Positions 8,967-17,182 of a DNA stretch of 42,271 nt are shown here, in pieces. Position 1 is the first letter of the stretch. The number at the start of each line of letters is the position of its first letter. The stretch spans positions 1 to 42,271 of the forward strand of contig JABGRG010000024.1 in the NCBI GenBank assembly GCA_018648445.1, written 5' to 3'. This stretch comes from Rhodospirillales bacterium. GTDB taxonomy: Bacteria > Pseudomonadota > Alphaproteobacteria > Rhodospirillales_A > JACZKS01. Below the pieces are notes generated by a model, which saw only the letters and a program-made list of their open reading frames with translations, searched no databases and was not told the origin of the DNA. Made by a program: the position numbers and the translations under genes.

Positions 8967-9944
8967 CTACTTTTTGATACCCGCGGCCGCTTTCTTAAGG
9001 TCCACGAGCAGTTTCTTGGATTCGGTCATGGCCGTCGGGCCGTCGGTCCAATACGGATCGAGGACGCGATCGACGAACCACGTCTGGATCTTGGGATCGT
9101 CCATCACCGCCTTGAAGGCCTTGGCGAGAACGTCGACGCGATCCTGCGGGGTTCCCTTGGGCGCCAGCCACCAGTTCGGGTTGGCCCAGGCAACGTCGTA
9201 GCCCAATTCCCTGGCGGTCGGGACTTCCTTGATCTTCTCAACCCTGTTGGGGCCGAAGAAGACAAGGGCGCGCATTCCGCCGCCCTGCCATTTGGTGTAT
9301 TCAGCGGCCGAGAAAAGCGAGATGTCGGCATGCTTGCCCAGCAACGCCTTGCTGCGTTCGGCACCACTGCTGGCGGCGAGTTTGCGGGTCTCAAAATTGG
9401 CTGCCTTGGACAGAAGCGCACCCACGAAATGCGGGATCGAGCCGATGCCGATGACTTCGACGAGGCTTTTCGGCTTGGCCTGAAGCTGGGAGTGAAGATC
9501 GGCCCAGGTCTTATAGGGCGAGTCCTCATGCACCACCCAAACCGGGCTTCCGCCACCGGCAAAACCGATGGATTCGAAATTATCCGGTCCGAATTCGAAG
9601 GTGCCCATGGCGGTGGCGATCAGCATTTGATGGTGCCAATGGATCAGGGTATAGCCGTCGGCCTTCGCTTCGACGACCTGACGGCCGGCGATGGTCGAGC
9701 CCGCGCCCGGAACGTTGACGATGACCAGCGGTTGGGGAAGCAGATTGCGTTCCTTGATTTCCTTGGCCATCAGGCGGGCCACGGTGTCGGTGCGTCCGCC
9801 CGGCTTGAAGCCAACGATCACTTTAATCGGCTTTTCGGGATAGGCCGCATCAGCAGCGCCACTGTTCCAGGGCGATGCGGGTAGCATGGCGAAACCGGCA
9901 GCTAACACCGCCGACAGGCACCAAGTCGAAACCTTTTTATGCAT
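8967..9944 (-). CDS. tctC: TctC/Bug-family solute-binding protein
   Basis: Periplasmic binding protein (325 residues) for the adjacent TctAB permease. The start at 9944 gives MHKKVSTWCLSAVLAAGFAM, a classic signal peptide, with GGGAGAC six bases upstream; an in-frame extension to 9974 is less likely. The mature part opens AAYPEKPIKVIVGFKPGGRTD, the Bug-family fingerprint. NVPGAGSTIAGRQVVEAKADGYT follows, the second conserved ligand loop. It is the first gene of the minus-strand sulfatase operon and is divergent from the IclR regulator at 10108. It resembles the truncated TctC at the left edge in these motifs but is clearly diverged, so the two probably have different ligands. The ligand is unknown, but the context suggests a sulfated or uronic-type acid. 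Confidence 0.94.
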   Translation of the reverse strand: MHKKVSTWCLSAVLAAGFAMLPASPWNSGAADAAYPEKPIKVIVGFKPGGRTDTVARLMAKEIKERNLLPQPLVIVNVPGAGSTIAGRQVVEAKADGYTLIHWHHQMLIATAMGTFEFGPDNFESIGFAGGGSPVWVVHEDSPYKTWADLHSQLQAKPKSLVEVIGIGSIPHFVGALLSKAANFETRKLAASSGAERSKALLGKHADISLFSAAEYTKWQGGGMRALVFFGPNRVEKIKEVPTARELGYDVAWANPNWWLAPKGTPQDRVDVLAKAFKAVMDDPKIQTWFVDRVLDPYWTDGPTAMTESKKLLVDLKKAAAGIKK

Positions 9945-10035
9945 GAGTGTCTCCCTTATGCGGCGCACGGCCACAAATTCCTGGAACCCTGCCCCGGCCC
10001 ATTATTCGGGCACTTGACGGCTGTCCCATTATGTT

Positions 10036-10047
10036 GAACAATCGTTC
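10036..10047. promoter_or_regulatory. Candidate IclR operator
   Basis: GAAC-AATC-GTTC, an inverted repeat of 4+4+4 bases, lies in the divergent gap between tctC (9944) and the IclR gene (10108). It falls about 13 bases downstream of the candidate -10 element of the tctC promoter. Paired half sites with a short spacer fit IclR-family operators. A 4-bp arm can occur by chance, so confidence is limited. Confidence 0.35.
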
Positions 10048-10059
10048 CTTATATTGGGA

Positions 10060-10088
10060 TGGTAAGAAAAGCAGCGGTGTTTTGTCAA
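10060..10088 (-). promoter_or_regulatory. Candidate sigma-70 promoter of the tctC-sulfatase operon
   Basis: Reading on the minus strand, TTGACA (10088-10083) is followed after 17 bases by TTACCA (10065-10060). The -35 box is perfect; the -10 is only a partial match. It points toward tctC at 9944, and the candidate operator at 10036-10047 would lie close to the transcription start. Confidence 0.4.
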
Positions 10089-10107
10089 GGTTCGAGGCTT
10101 CGTTATC

Positions 10108-10878
10108 ATGAACAAAGATTCGCTAAGCAGCACGACACTGACGAAAAGCCTGATGTTGATGGAAGTCCTGGCCGATGCCGGATCGCCAATGGGGCTGAGC
10201 GAACTGGTGCGCAAGGTTGGTCTGCCCAAAAGCACCTGCCACCGCATTCTCTCGATTCTCGTCAACGAACACTTGGTTCAGTTCGAACAGAAAAGCCGAA
10301 CCTATGGGATCGGCTTTAGGTTCATGAGCCTCGCCTTTCAAACATGGCAAAATCTGGACCTGCGCCGGGCGGCTATTGAAGACATGCAACGGTTGGGAAA
10401 ATTCACGGGCGAGAACATTCATCTGGCCGTGCCTGACGGCAACGAAATCGTGTACATCGACCGCGTGGAAAGTCACAAAATTCTTCGTCATCGCTCGGCC
10501 ATCGGCAATCGCGCCTCGGTTCATTGCACGGCGCTGGGAAAGTCGATGCTGGCCTCCATGGACGCCGACAGGCGCGAAAAAATCATCGCATCCCTATCGC
10601 TCGACGCGGTTGCCGAAAACACCATTACCGATGCGAACGTGTTTGAGCGCGAAATCGCCGAAGTCCGGCGCAAGGGATACGCAACCGCGGTTAAGGAACA
10701 CCAGTCCGACGTCTGTGGCATCGCCGCAAGTATCCGTGATTTTCGTGGCGAGATCGTGGGAGCTGTCTCCGTCTCGGCACCGATTTTCCGGACCGACCGC
10801 GAGAAACTGGAAGGGTGGGCTGCGGCCGTGATGGAATGTGCGAGGCGCGTTTCGCAAAATCTAGGATGGATGGATTAA
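10108..10878 (+). CDS. IclR-family transcriptional regulator
   Basis: A 256-residue IclR regulator. Residues about 9-65 form the winged helix-turn-helix (SLMLMEVLADAGSPMGLSEL, then VGLPKSTCHRILSILVNEHL). The C-terminal effector-binding domain has the IclR segments YIDRVESHK, RASVHCTALGKSMLA and a VKEHQSDVCGIAASI block. The ATG at 10108 has only a weak GAGG-like site. It is divergent from the tctC operon and only 15 bases ahead of the sulfatase at 10894, so it sits between the two sulfatase transcription units and probably controls both. The effector is presumably an organic acid from the pathway (inference). Confidence 0.93.
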   Translation: MNKDSLSSTTLTKSLMLMEVLADAGSPMGLSELVRKVGLPKSTCHRILSILVNEHLVQFEQKSRTYGIGFRFMSLAFQTWQNLDLRRAAIEDMQRLGKFTGENIHLAVPDGNEIVYIDRVESHKILRHRSAIGNRASVHCTALGKSMLASMDADRREKIIASLSLDAVAENTITDANVFEREIAEVRRKGYATAVKEHQSDVCGIAASIRDFRGEIVGAVSVSAPIFRTDREKLEGWAAAVMECARRVSQNLGWMD

Positions 10879-10893
10879 TTGGGAACAAACGCA

Positions 10894-12351
10894 ATGGCCG
10901 ATCGCCCGAACATCCTTTTCATATTGACCGACCAGCACGCCCAGCGCGTCGCCGGATGTTACGGCGACGGCATCGCCGACACCCCGAATCTGGATCGTCT
11001 GGCCGAAACCGGTGTCACGTTCGACAATGCCTACTGCCCTGCCCCTCTATGCGTACCCTCGCGCATGGCCATGATGTCGGGCCGTTACCCCGACGCCATC
11101 GATTGTTATGGCAATCACGAAACGTTGCACACCGACATTCCGACCTTCGCGCACTCGCTGGCCATGGCCGGGTATCATACGGCACTGGTGGGGCGCATGC
11201 ATTGGCTGGGTCCCGATCAAACGCACGGCTTCCACGAACGGCGCGTCGGCGAGGTCGGCCCCACCTGGGCCGGTGGAAAAGCGCCCGAACTGGGTCCCGT
11301 CGCCCCGGCCAGAGGCAGCAAGGGTCCGTCATTTTCCTGTTCCGGCATCGGTTATACCGCCCATCACTACTTCGATGAGGACGTGACAGCGAACGCCTGC
11401 GCGTTCATCGACGCGATCAAGGAGAAGGAACAAGCCCCGTTCTGCCTGATGGCCAGTTGGTTCTTGCCCCATCAGCCTTATGTAGCCGAGCAGGACGATT
11501 TCGAATTTTTCCGGGGCCGCGTACCCGCACCGCAACTGACCCCGGCTGCACCCGAGCACCCCTACATCCACGCCTGGCGCGAGCAGACCGAACTGCTGGA
11601 CATCCCCGCCGAGGTCACCCAACGCGCCCGAACCGCCTACTACGCCAATGTCCGCAAGATCGACCGCATGAGCGGGCAAATACTGGACCGGCTGCGCGCG
11701 AACGGCCTTCTCGAAAACACCATCGTCGTCTATGCGTCCGATCATGGCGAACAGATCGGCGAGCGCGGTCTGTGGTGTAAAAGTACACTCTACGATCAAT
11801 CGGCCAAGGTTCCGCTAATCGTTTCCTGGCCGGGCTGCCTGCCTGAAAACGAGCACCGCGATCAGATTGTCAACCTGATAGATTTGAACGCGACCCTGCT
11901 GGAGGCCGCAGGCGCGCCGCCCCTTCCCAATTCCCAAGGGCGCAGTTTCCTGTCCGTAGCCAAAGACGAAACCGGCCCGTGGACAAACGAGACTTTCTCG
12001 GAATTCTACGGCGGGATGATGACGGTGGAGGTGCCCCCCGTTCAACACCGCATGATCCGAACCGACCGCTGGAAGCTGAACTATTACCACGGCCATCCGC
12101 CGCAACTGTTCGACATGATCCAGGACCCGAACGAACTTCGCGATCTGGCCGGTTTGCCGGAATTCAGTGAAATCCAGGCGGAATTAACCCAAAGGGTTCT
12201 CGCCAACTGGGACCCCGAACGCATCGCCCGCAGAATGGCGGAAAAAGCCCCCGATATCGATCTGCGACGCGCCTGGGCAAAAGCCACCGATCCGGCCGAA
12301 CCGGACCGCTATCCCTTCCGCGATCCGGATGAAAACTGGCTCGAATCCTAA
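10894..12351 (+). CDS. Type I sulfatase, cytoplasmic
   Basis: A 485-residue sulfatase. DRPNILFILTDQHAQRVAG begins the domain, the formylglycine motif is C53-V-P-S-R followed by a SGRYP segment, and SDHGEQIGERGLW provides the second metal site. The ATG at 10894 is preferred over a TTG at 10879 because the domain begins directly after it and GGGA lies about 9 bases upstream. No signal peptide. It is clearly paralogous to the sulfatase at 1054: both have GCYGD, ERGLW and a C-terminal DENWLES-type ending. They differ at the fourth motif position (Ser here, Ala there). It lies directly behind the IclR gene. The last 4 bases overlap the convergent SMP-30 gene. Confidence 0.93.
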   Translation: MADRPNILFILTDQHAQRVAGCYGDGIADTPNLDRLAETGVTFDNAYCPAPLCVPSRMAMMSGRYPDAIDCYGNHETLHTDIPTFAHSLAMAGYHTALVGRMHWLGPDQTHGFHERRVGEVGPTWAGGKAPELGPVAPARGSKGPSFSCSGIGYTAHHYFDEDVTANACAFIDAIKEKEQAPFCLMASWFLPHQPYVAEQDDFEFFRGRVPAPQLTPAAPEHPYIHAWREQTELLDIPAEVTQRARTAYYANVRKIDRMSGQILDRLRANGLLENTIVVYASDHGEQIGERGLWCKSTLYDQSAKVPLIVSWPGCLPENEHRDQIVNLIDLNATLLEAAGAPPLPNSQGRSFLSVAKDETGPWTNETFSEFYGGMMTVEVPPVQHRMIRTDRWKLNYYHGHPPQLFDMIQDPNELRDLAGLPEFSEIQAELTQRVLANWDPERIARRMAEKAPDIDLRRAWAKATDPAEPDRYPFRDPDENWLES

Positions 12352-13223
12352 CCGGAAAAAAAGTTGTCCGCCAAACCGGGAACGTCTACACGCATCATAA
12401 AAACGCCGCCCGCGGTTGGAAATTTGGCAAGCAATTCGGGGTTCCGGCGGAGCGACGTGATGTAGAGCGTGCGAAGGTCGGGCCCACCAAAACAGCACAT
12501 GGTCGGGCACGGAGTCGGCAACTCCAATTTCTCAACCAAAGTGCCGTCTGGGCGAAAGCGGTTGATGCATCCGGCGCTTACGCCCGCGCTCCAGTAATTG
12601 CCCTCGACATCCACAGCGGCTCCGTCGGGGCGGCCTTCCGGCTCTCCGGGGGTGGCGATTACACGGCCATTGGCGATTTCCCCCCTGGCGAGGTCATAAT
12701 CGTAGGTCTTTATGTAATTGCCGCCGGAATCCGAGTGGTACATGGTTTTGCCATCGGGGCTCCACGCCAGACCGTTTGACACATACAGGCCATCGAGCAC
12801 CTTGCGGCACGTCCCATCGGGTTCGATGCAATAGAGCGCCCCCGTCGGTTCGCGTTCGACCCCCGGCACATCGAACATCGAGCCAATCCAAAAACGGCCG
12901 TCTGGACCGACCTTGCCATCATTGAGGCGGTTGGTCGGATGGTCGGGTTCGGGATCGACGACAAAGGTCAGCTCCCCGGTTTTTGGATCGAAAAAATGAA
13001 TTCCGGAGCGCAGGCCGACGATCAATCCGCCGTCGGCGCGAAAACCAAAGGCCCCCACCGGCGACGGCATTGGCCAGGTCGTCATTTCGTCGCTCGCGGG
13101 CACCCAGCGATAAATCGCGGGAGCTTCTATGTCCTCCCAATAAAGCGCCTGCTCTTCTACTGACCAAACCGGACACTCACCAATCTGGTTTCTGACGTCC
13201 CTTACCAATTCGACCTGCGGCAT
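12348..13223 (-). CDS. SMP-30/gluconolactonase-family sugar lactonase
   Basis: A 291-residue six-bladed beta-propeller of the SMP-30/LRE family, which opens aldonolactones using one divalent metal. The visible metal ligands are the Glu of IGECPVW near residue 18, the Asn of YVSNGLAWSPDG and the Asp of MYHSDSGG. A conserved DGRFWIGSM segment and blades with NYW and TLYITS repeats are also present. The start at 13223 gives MPQVELVRDVRN and has a G-run about 7 bases upstream; an in-frame TTG at 13244 is the alternative. It converges on the sulfatase at 10894 and is divergent from the frameshifted SDR at 13403. A dehydrogenase-lactonase pair would be a typical sugar-oxidation module, so the lactonase may have lost its partner. 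Confidence 0.9.
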   Translation of the reverse strand: MPQVELVRDVRNQIGECPVWSVEEQALYWEDIEAPAIYRWVPASDEMTTWPMPSPVGAFGFRADGGLIVGLRSGIHFFDPKTGELTFVVDPEPDHPTNRLNDGKVGPDGRFWIGSMFDVPGVEREPTGALYCIEPDGTCRKVLDGLYVSNGLAWSPDGKTMYHSDSGGNYIKTYDYDLARGEIANGRVIATPGEPEGRPDGAAVDVEGNYWSAGVSAGCINRFRPDGTLVEKLELPTPCPTMCCFGGPDLRTLYITSLRRNPELLAKFPTAGGVFMMRVDVPGLADNFFSG

Positions 13224-13342
13224 TGCCAGCCCCCCCAAAAACAAATGCAGAGATTCCCCCGCGTAGATTAAGCGTCGATCCGACCTAGGGTTGGGCGGAT
13301 CGAGTGCGCTGTCAAGTTTTTGATCAGCGGTTCAAACCATCT

Positions 13343-13362
13343 TGTCACGTCCCATGGTGACA
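13343..13362. promoter_or_regulatory. Inverted repeat in lactonase/SDR divergent gap
   Basis: TGTCAC and GTGACA arms are separated by 8 bases in the gap between the lactonase (13223) and the SDR (13403). The position suits an operator for either gene. No adjacent regulator gene suggests which protein would bind it. Confidence 0.3.
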
Positions 13363-13402
13363 CCCTACGCTGTGTCCCGGTCGGCCAATGGAGTGGGTTC
13401 GC

Positions 13403-14172
13403 ATGGAAGACGGTCAAAAGGTCTTACTGGTTACCGGCGGTTCGCGTGGGATCGGGGCGGCAACATCAAGGCTTGCAGCCGCCAAAGGTTATCGCGTTGC
13501 GGTCAACTTCCGTGCCGATGCCGCCGCTGCCCAAACGGTCGTGGCCGATATCCAGGCCGCTGGCGGTAAAGCGCAGGCCTTTCAAGGCGACGTGGCGCGC
13601 GAGGAGGATGTGGTTCGCCTTTTCAACGATGTCGTTGATGCCTTCGGCTCGATTTCGGGGCTTGTCAACAACGCTGGAATTCACGGCGGCACGATGCGGG
13701 TGGATGAATTCGACGCCTCTGCCCTGACGGAATTGTTGGCGGTAAACGTCGTCGGCACGATGATTTGCTGCCGTGAGGCGGTGCGCCGAATGTCGACTTT
13801 GCACGGTGGTTCGGGCGGCAGCATCGTCAATGTTTCGTCCATGGCCTCAACCATCGGCGGACGGCCCAACCGCAGCAACTACGCCGCGTCCAAGGGGCAA
13901 TAGATGCCTTCACGATTGGTCTGGCAAAGGAAGTCGCGACCGAAGGCATTCGCGTCAACGCGGTTCGTCCCGGCATGGCCTGGAGCGATATGACCGCACA
14001 TTTGCGCAGCGACGAGGCGGCGCAAACAAAGATTTCATCCACGATCTCAATGAAGCGAATTGCCGAAGCGCAAGAGATCGCAGAACCTATCGTCTGGCTG
14101 CTGTCGTCGGCGGCATCGTTCGTGTCTGGCTGCCGCCTCGATGCATCCGGCGGCGGCTTCGTATTCGATTAA
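13403..14172 (+). pseudogene. SDR oxidoreductase broken by a one-base frameshift
   Basis: Short-chain dehydrogenase/reductase. The first part, from ATG 13403 (GGAG 9 bases upstream), reads VTGGSRGIGAATSRLA (NAD(P)-binding loop), then NNAG, then the catalytic NVSSMAS and NYAASKG segments. A stop follows at 13903. Adding one G to the four-G run at 13894-13897 restores ASKGAIDAFTIGLAKEV, then IRVNAVRPGM, and the frame ends at 14172 with DASGGGFVFD. The repaired protein would be 256 residues, the normal SDR length. So the gene is either a recent pseudogene or intact with a homopolymer sequencing error. Nothing else is degraded, which favours a very recent change or an error. The probable role is oxidation of a sugar whose lactone the adjacent SMP-30 protein opens (inference). 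Confidence 0.85.
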
Positions 14173-14284
14173 TAAGCAGTCCAGGAAAAATGCCGCGCCC
14201 CGTTAGATCCGCCATCCTATCTAAAATGTTGTAGATTCAGATAATCGTAGACGAAATTCCCTCGGGACGGAGAAAAAGGGAACG

Positions 14285-15550
14285 ATGAGCATATTCACCA
14301 TCGCCGCGATCCTTGTCGGGCTTTCAGCCTTGTTCGGCTACATCAACCATCGGATTTTTCACCTGCCCCATACCATCGGGCTGGTGGTAATGGCGCTTGC
14401 CGCTTCCCTATCGATTATCGGATTTGATCTGATCAACCCGTCTCTTCAGATCGGACATAAGGTCACGGGCGTGCTTCGGCAGATTGATTTCAATGAAACC
14501 CTGATGCACGGGATGCTGAGCTTCATGTTGTTTGCCGGTGCTTTGCATGCCGATTTTTCGGCCCTCAGAACCCGCCGTTTAACCATCGGCGTGATGGCCG
14601 GGCTTGGAACCCTGATCTCGACATTCGTGGTCGGGGCGTTGATGTGGTTGGTTTTGGGTTTGCTGGGTATCGACTTCCCGTTCATTTGGGCGTTGGTGTT
14701 TGGTGCGTTGATCAGCCCGACCGATCCGGTTGCGGTTCTCAGTCTTTTCAAGACCGTCGATGTGCCCGATACCCTGCAGGCGAAGATGGCCGGAGAATCC
14801 CTGTTCAACGACGGCGTCGGCGTGGTCGTTTTCACGGTTGTCGTGGCAATCGCCCTTGCCGGTGGTGAGAATGCCGGCGACATGGGGGCAGCCGGCATCG
14901 CCGAGCTGTTCCTTACCGAAGTGGTTGGAGGAACGGTCCTTGGCCTCGCCGCCGGATACATCGGCTACCGGGCCATGCATGGCATCGATGAGTCGAGCCT
15001 CGAGGTTCTGATCACGCTGGCGCTGGTCATGGTCACATATGCGCTGGCTCTCGCACTGCATATGAGCGGGCCGATTGCCATGGTGGTCGCCGGTCTGTTT
15101 ATTGGCAACCGGGGCGTCAAATACGCCATGAGCGAACAGACCCGAGACGACGTTTTGACGTTCTGGACGCTGATCGACGAGATTCTTAACTCGGTGCTGT
15201 TCCTGCTGATCGGTCTGGAAGTGTTGGTCGTCGCCGAGAGCATCGACCTTATGTGGGTTGCTCTTCTGGCCATCCCCGTGACCCTCTTTGCCCGGACACT
15301 CAGCGTCGCCATCCCCATGGCGATCCTCTCGCCTTGGAGAACGTTCACCAAAGGGGCCGTGCCGGTGTTGATCTGGGGGGGCTTGCGCGGCGGCATTGCG
15401 GTCGCCCTGGCCCTGTCGCTGCCGGACACCGAATTCAAGGCGACAATCCTGAGCATCACCTACGGCGTCGTCCTGTTTTCGATCATCGTCCAGGGCCTGA
15501 GCGTAAAGCCGCTGGTTAGAAGGATGGTCGGCCCCGGTCGCCGCCCTTAG
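14285..15550 (+). CDS. CPA1-type Na+/H+ antiporter (NhaP-like)
   Basis: A 421-residue integral membrane antiporter with about 12 hydrophobic segments. It exchanges cytoplasmic Na+ (or K+) for protons. The CPA1 fingerprint is present: FAGALHADFSALR, GALISPTDPVAVLSLFK with the unwound-helix TDPVA, and GESLFNDGVGVVVF with the conserved Asn-Asp ion-binding pair. LIGLEVLVV and a WGGLRGGIAVALALSLP segment follow near the C-terminus. The start at 14285 is preceded by GGAG and GGGA sites. There is no long cytoplasmic C-terminal tail, as in short bacterial NhaP forms. It is flanked by the broken SDR and a convergent epimerase gene and appears unrelated to the catabolic genes. Confidence 0.93.
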   Translation: MSIFTIAAILVGLSALFGYINHRIFHLPHTIGLVVMALAASLSIIGFDLINPSLQIGHKVTGVLRQIDFNETLMHGMLSFMLFAGALHADFSALRTRRLTIGVMAGLGTLISTFVVGALMWLVLGLLGIDFPFIWALVFGALISPTDPVAVLSLFKTVDVPDTLQAKMAGESLFNDGVGVVVFTVVVAIALAGGENAGDMGAAGIAELFLTEVVGGTVLGLAAGYIGYRAMHGIDESSLEVLITLALVMVTYALALALHMSGPIAMVVAGLFIGNRGVKYAMSEQTRDDVLTFWTLIDEILNSVLFLLIGLEVLVVAESIDLMWVALLAIPVTLFARTLSVAIPMAILSPWRTFTKGAVPVLIWGGLRGGIAVALALSLPDTEFKATILSITYGVVLFSIIVQGLSVKPLVRRMVGPGRRP

Positions 15551-15585
15551 CCTCGTTGATGGACGCCGCCACCCGCGATGAAACC

Positions 15586-16449
15586 CTAACCGTCCTGCGC
15601 CGCTTCAATTCCGCTCCGCATAAACTTGAGTGCGTGGCTGGCCATGTCCTCGCTGTCCGACCAGACCTCGCGCCAGATTGCCAGCCGGGCTGAATGAGCG
15701 GGATCGACAACGGCGGATGAAAACACCTCCAGCGCAATGGGGCCGTCGTAGCCGATATCCGAGCACGCTTTGAATATGGACGCGAAATCGATGCTTCCGG
15801 TGCCCAGGTAGCCACGGAAATTTTCCGCCAGATGCAGGTAGCCGAGGCGATCCCCGCAGTCCCGTATGGCATTGGCCGGAGAGGCTTCCTCGATATTCAT
15901 GTGGAAGCTATCCAGGTGAACAAACATATTATCCGACCCGATTTCACCGATCATTTCCAGAGCCTGTTCCCCGGTGTTGATCAGATTACTTTCGTAACGG
16001 TTTAGCGGTTCCAGGCACATAACAACGCCCATTTCCGCCGCCCGTTCTGCCACGCGACGCAAGACGTTGACGGCGTTCCGGCGACCACCCTCCGTGCGCG
16101 CTGTATCGTGCTTTTTCAAAGACGAATGAAAGCCGCCAACCAGGCGGGTCGACCCTATGTCGCGGGCTTTGGCCAGGGCCTCATACATCAGGGCCTCGCC
16201 CTTTGCCACGATATCGGAATCCTCGCTGGCGATGTCGGTCTCTAACGTGTGAATGAACGAGGCCGTGCAGAACATGCCGTTGTTTTCGAGGATTCTTGCG
16301 ATGGCTTCGGCATTAACCGTTTCGGGTGCGCGCACCGGCAGCTCCAAAAAGTCGTAGCCGATCTCCGCCGCCTTCTCAGCGGCCGGGCGGATTTCATCGG
16401 GATCCCAACTGCCCACCCATACCTGGAAATGCGTCCCCAACGGGTTCAT
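15586..16449 (-). CDS. Sugar phosphate isomerase/epimerase-family protein (tagatose 3-epimerase-like)
   Basis: A 287-residue AP-endonuclease-2-type TIM barrel. Visible landmarks are AEIGYDFLELPV, then a CLEPLNRYESNLINTG block that carries a metal-ligand Glu, VHLDSFHMNIEEAS, YLHLAENFRGYLGTGSIDF and GPIALEVFS. This Glu/Asp-His/His/Glu order matches D-tagatose/D-psicose 3-epimerases. The start at 16449 has GGGAGGGAA seven bases upstream; an in-frame TTG at 16467 is less likely. It is the last gene of the uxaC operon, 25 bases after the RraA-like gene. It may epimerise a ketose or keto-uronate and so bring a second sugar acid into the pathway (inference). The product is cytoplasmic. Confidence 0.88.
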   Translation of the reverse strand: MNPLGTHFQVWVGSWDPDEIRPAAEKAAEIGYDFLELPVRAPETVNAEAIARILENNGMFCTASFIHTLETDIASEDSDIVAKGEALMYEALAKARDIGSTRLVGGFHSSLKKHDTARTEGGRRNAVNVLRRVAERAAEMGVVMCLEPLNRYESNLINTGEQALEMIGEIGSDNMFVHLDSFHMNIEEASPANAIRDCGDRLGYLHLAENFRGYLGTGSIDFASIFKACSDIGYDGPIALEVFSSAVVDPAHSARLAIWREVWSDSEDMASHALKFMRSGIEAAQDG

Positions 16450-16474
16450 CGTACTATTCCCTCCCAATTGCGTA

Positions 16475-17170
16475 TTACATGATGCCGAAGGTCTCGAACG
16501 CCTCGACCGCGCTCATGCCCTCGTCGAGCGCCTTAGCCACCTTGTTTTCACCCCGCACTTTCTCAACAGCGAGGCTGATTGCTTCTTCTACCGCCTCGCG
16601 TGGAATGATCAATGTGCCGTCCAAGTCGCCGAAGACCAGATCGCCCGTTCTGACGCGGATGCCGCCAATTTCGATGGGCACGCGCCAATCGACGACTTTA
16701 CCCCGTGCGCCTTGGTCTTGCGCGTATCCGCCCATGGAAATGGTTGGAAAACCCTGTTTGAGAATGCCGCGGGTGTCGCGAGAATATCCATCGAGAACAG
16801 CCCCGACAGCGCCCAGTTGCGTGGCGCGTGTGGCCATCATTTCACCCCACAGGGCGAAACGATGCGACGAGCCCGAAGCAACGTAGACCTCGCCCGGCTT
16901 CAAATCATCGAGGGCATGCATCATGAGGCCGAAGGGTTTCGCGGCAATGGTGCTTTGCCCGGTTGCGTTGGATTCCTCGAACCAGTCTGCCTCCAAAACC
17001 GTCATCGCCCGCCCCGCGACGATCATGTCGTCGCGCAGCGGTTTCAGGTAGGGCGGCAGGAACTGGTGCTGAAGGCCCATCTTGTCCATGACGTCGCCGA
17101 CCACGGCCGTGAAAAGCTCTTCTCGCATCAGACGAAAGAGCGAAGCGTCATCCGTATAAAGTTCGGGCAT
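16475..17170 (-). CDS. RraA-like class II pyruvate aldolase/decarboxylase-type protein
   Basis: A 231-residue member of the RraA/HMG-CHA-aldolase superfamily. The conserved core GAVGAVLDGYSRDTRGI contains the Arg-Asp pair that binds substrate and metal in this family, and GDLVFGDLDGTLIIP closes the domain. The N-terminus TAVVGDVMDKMG is also typical. AGGAAG lies about 7 bases before the ATG at 17170. Characterised relatives are metal-dependent aldolases that release pyruvate, or the RNase E inhibitor RraA. In the uronate operon an aldolase acting on 2-keto-3-deoxygluconate or a related keto acid is the attractive role, because no KDG kinase or KDPG aldolase is nearby (inference). It sits between the SDR and the epimerase with short gaps. 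Confidence 0.85.
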   Translation of the reverse strand: MPELYTDDASLFRLMREELFTAVVGDVMDKMGLQHQFLPPYLKPLRDDMIVAGRAMTVLEADWFEESNATGQSTIAAKPFGLMMHALDDLKPGEVYVASGSSHRFALWGEMMATRATQLGAVGAVLDGYSRDTRGILKQGFPTISMGGYAQDQGARGKVVDWRVPIEIGGIRVRTGDLVFGDLDGTLIIPREAVEEAISLAVEKVRGENKVAKALDEGMSAVEAFETFGIM

Positions 17171-17182
17171 CTGTACTGCTTC

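Noticed and set aside
8404..9201. Plus-strand open frame across tctB and tctC
   Set aside because: It crosses the stem-loops between the two genes and is opposite well-supported coding sequence; composition (many Arg, Gln, His) is typical of GC-rich shadows.
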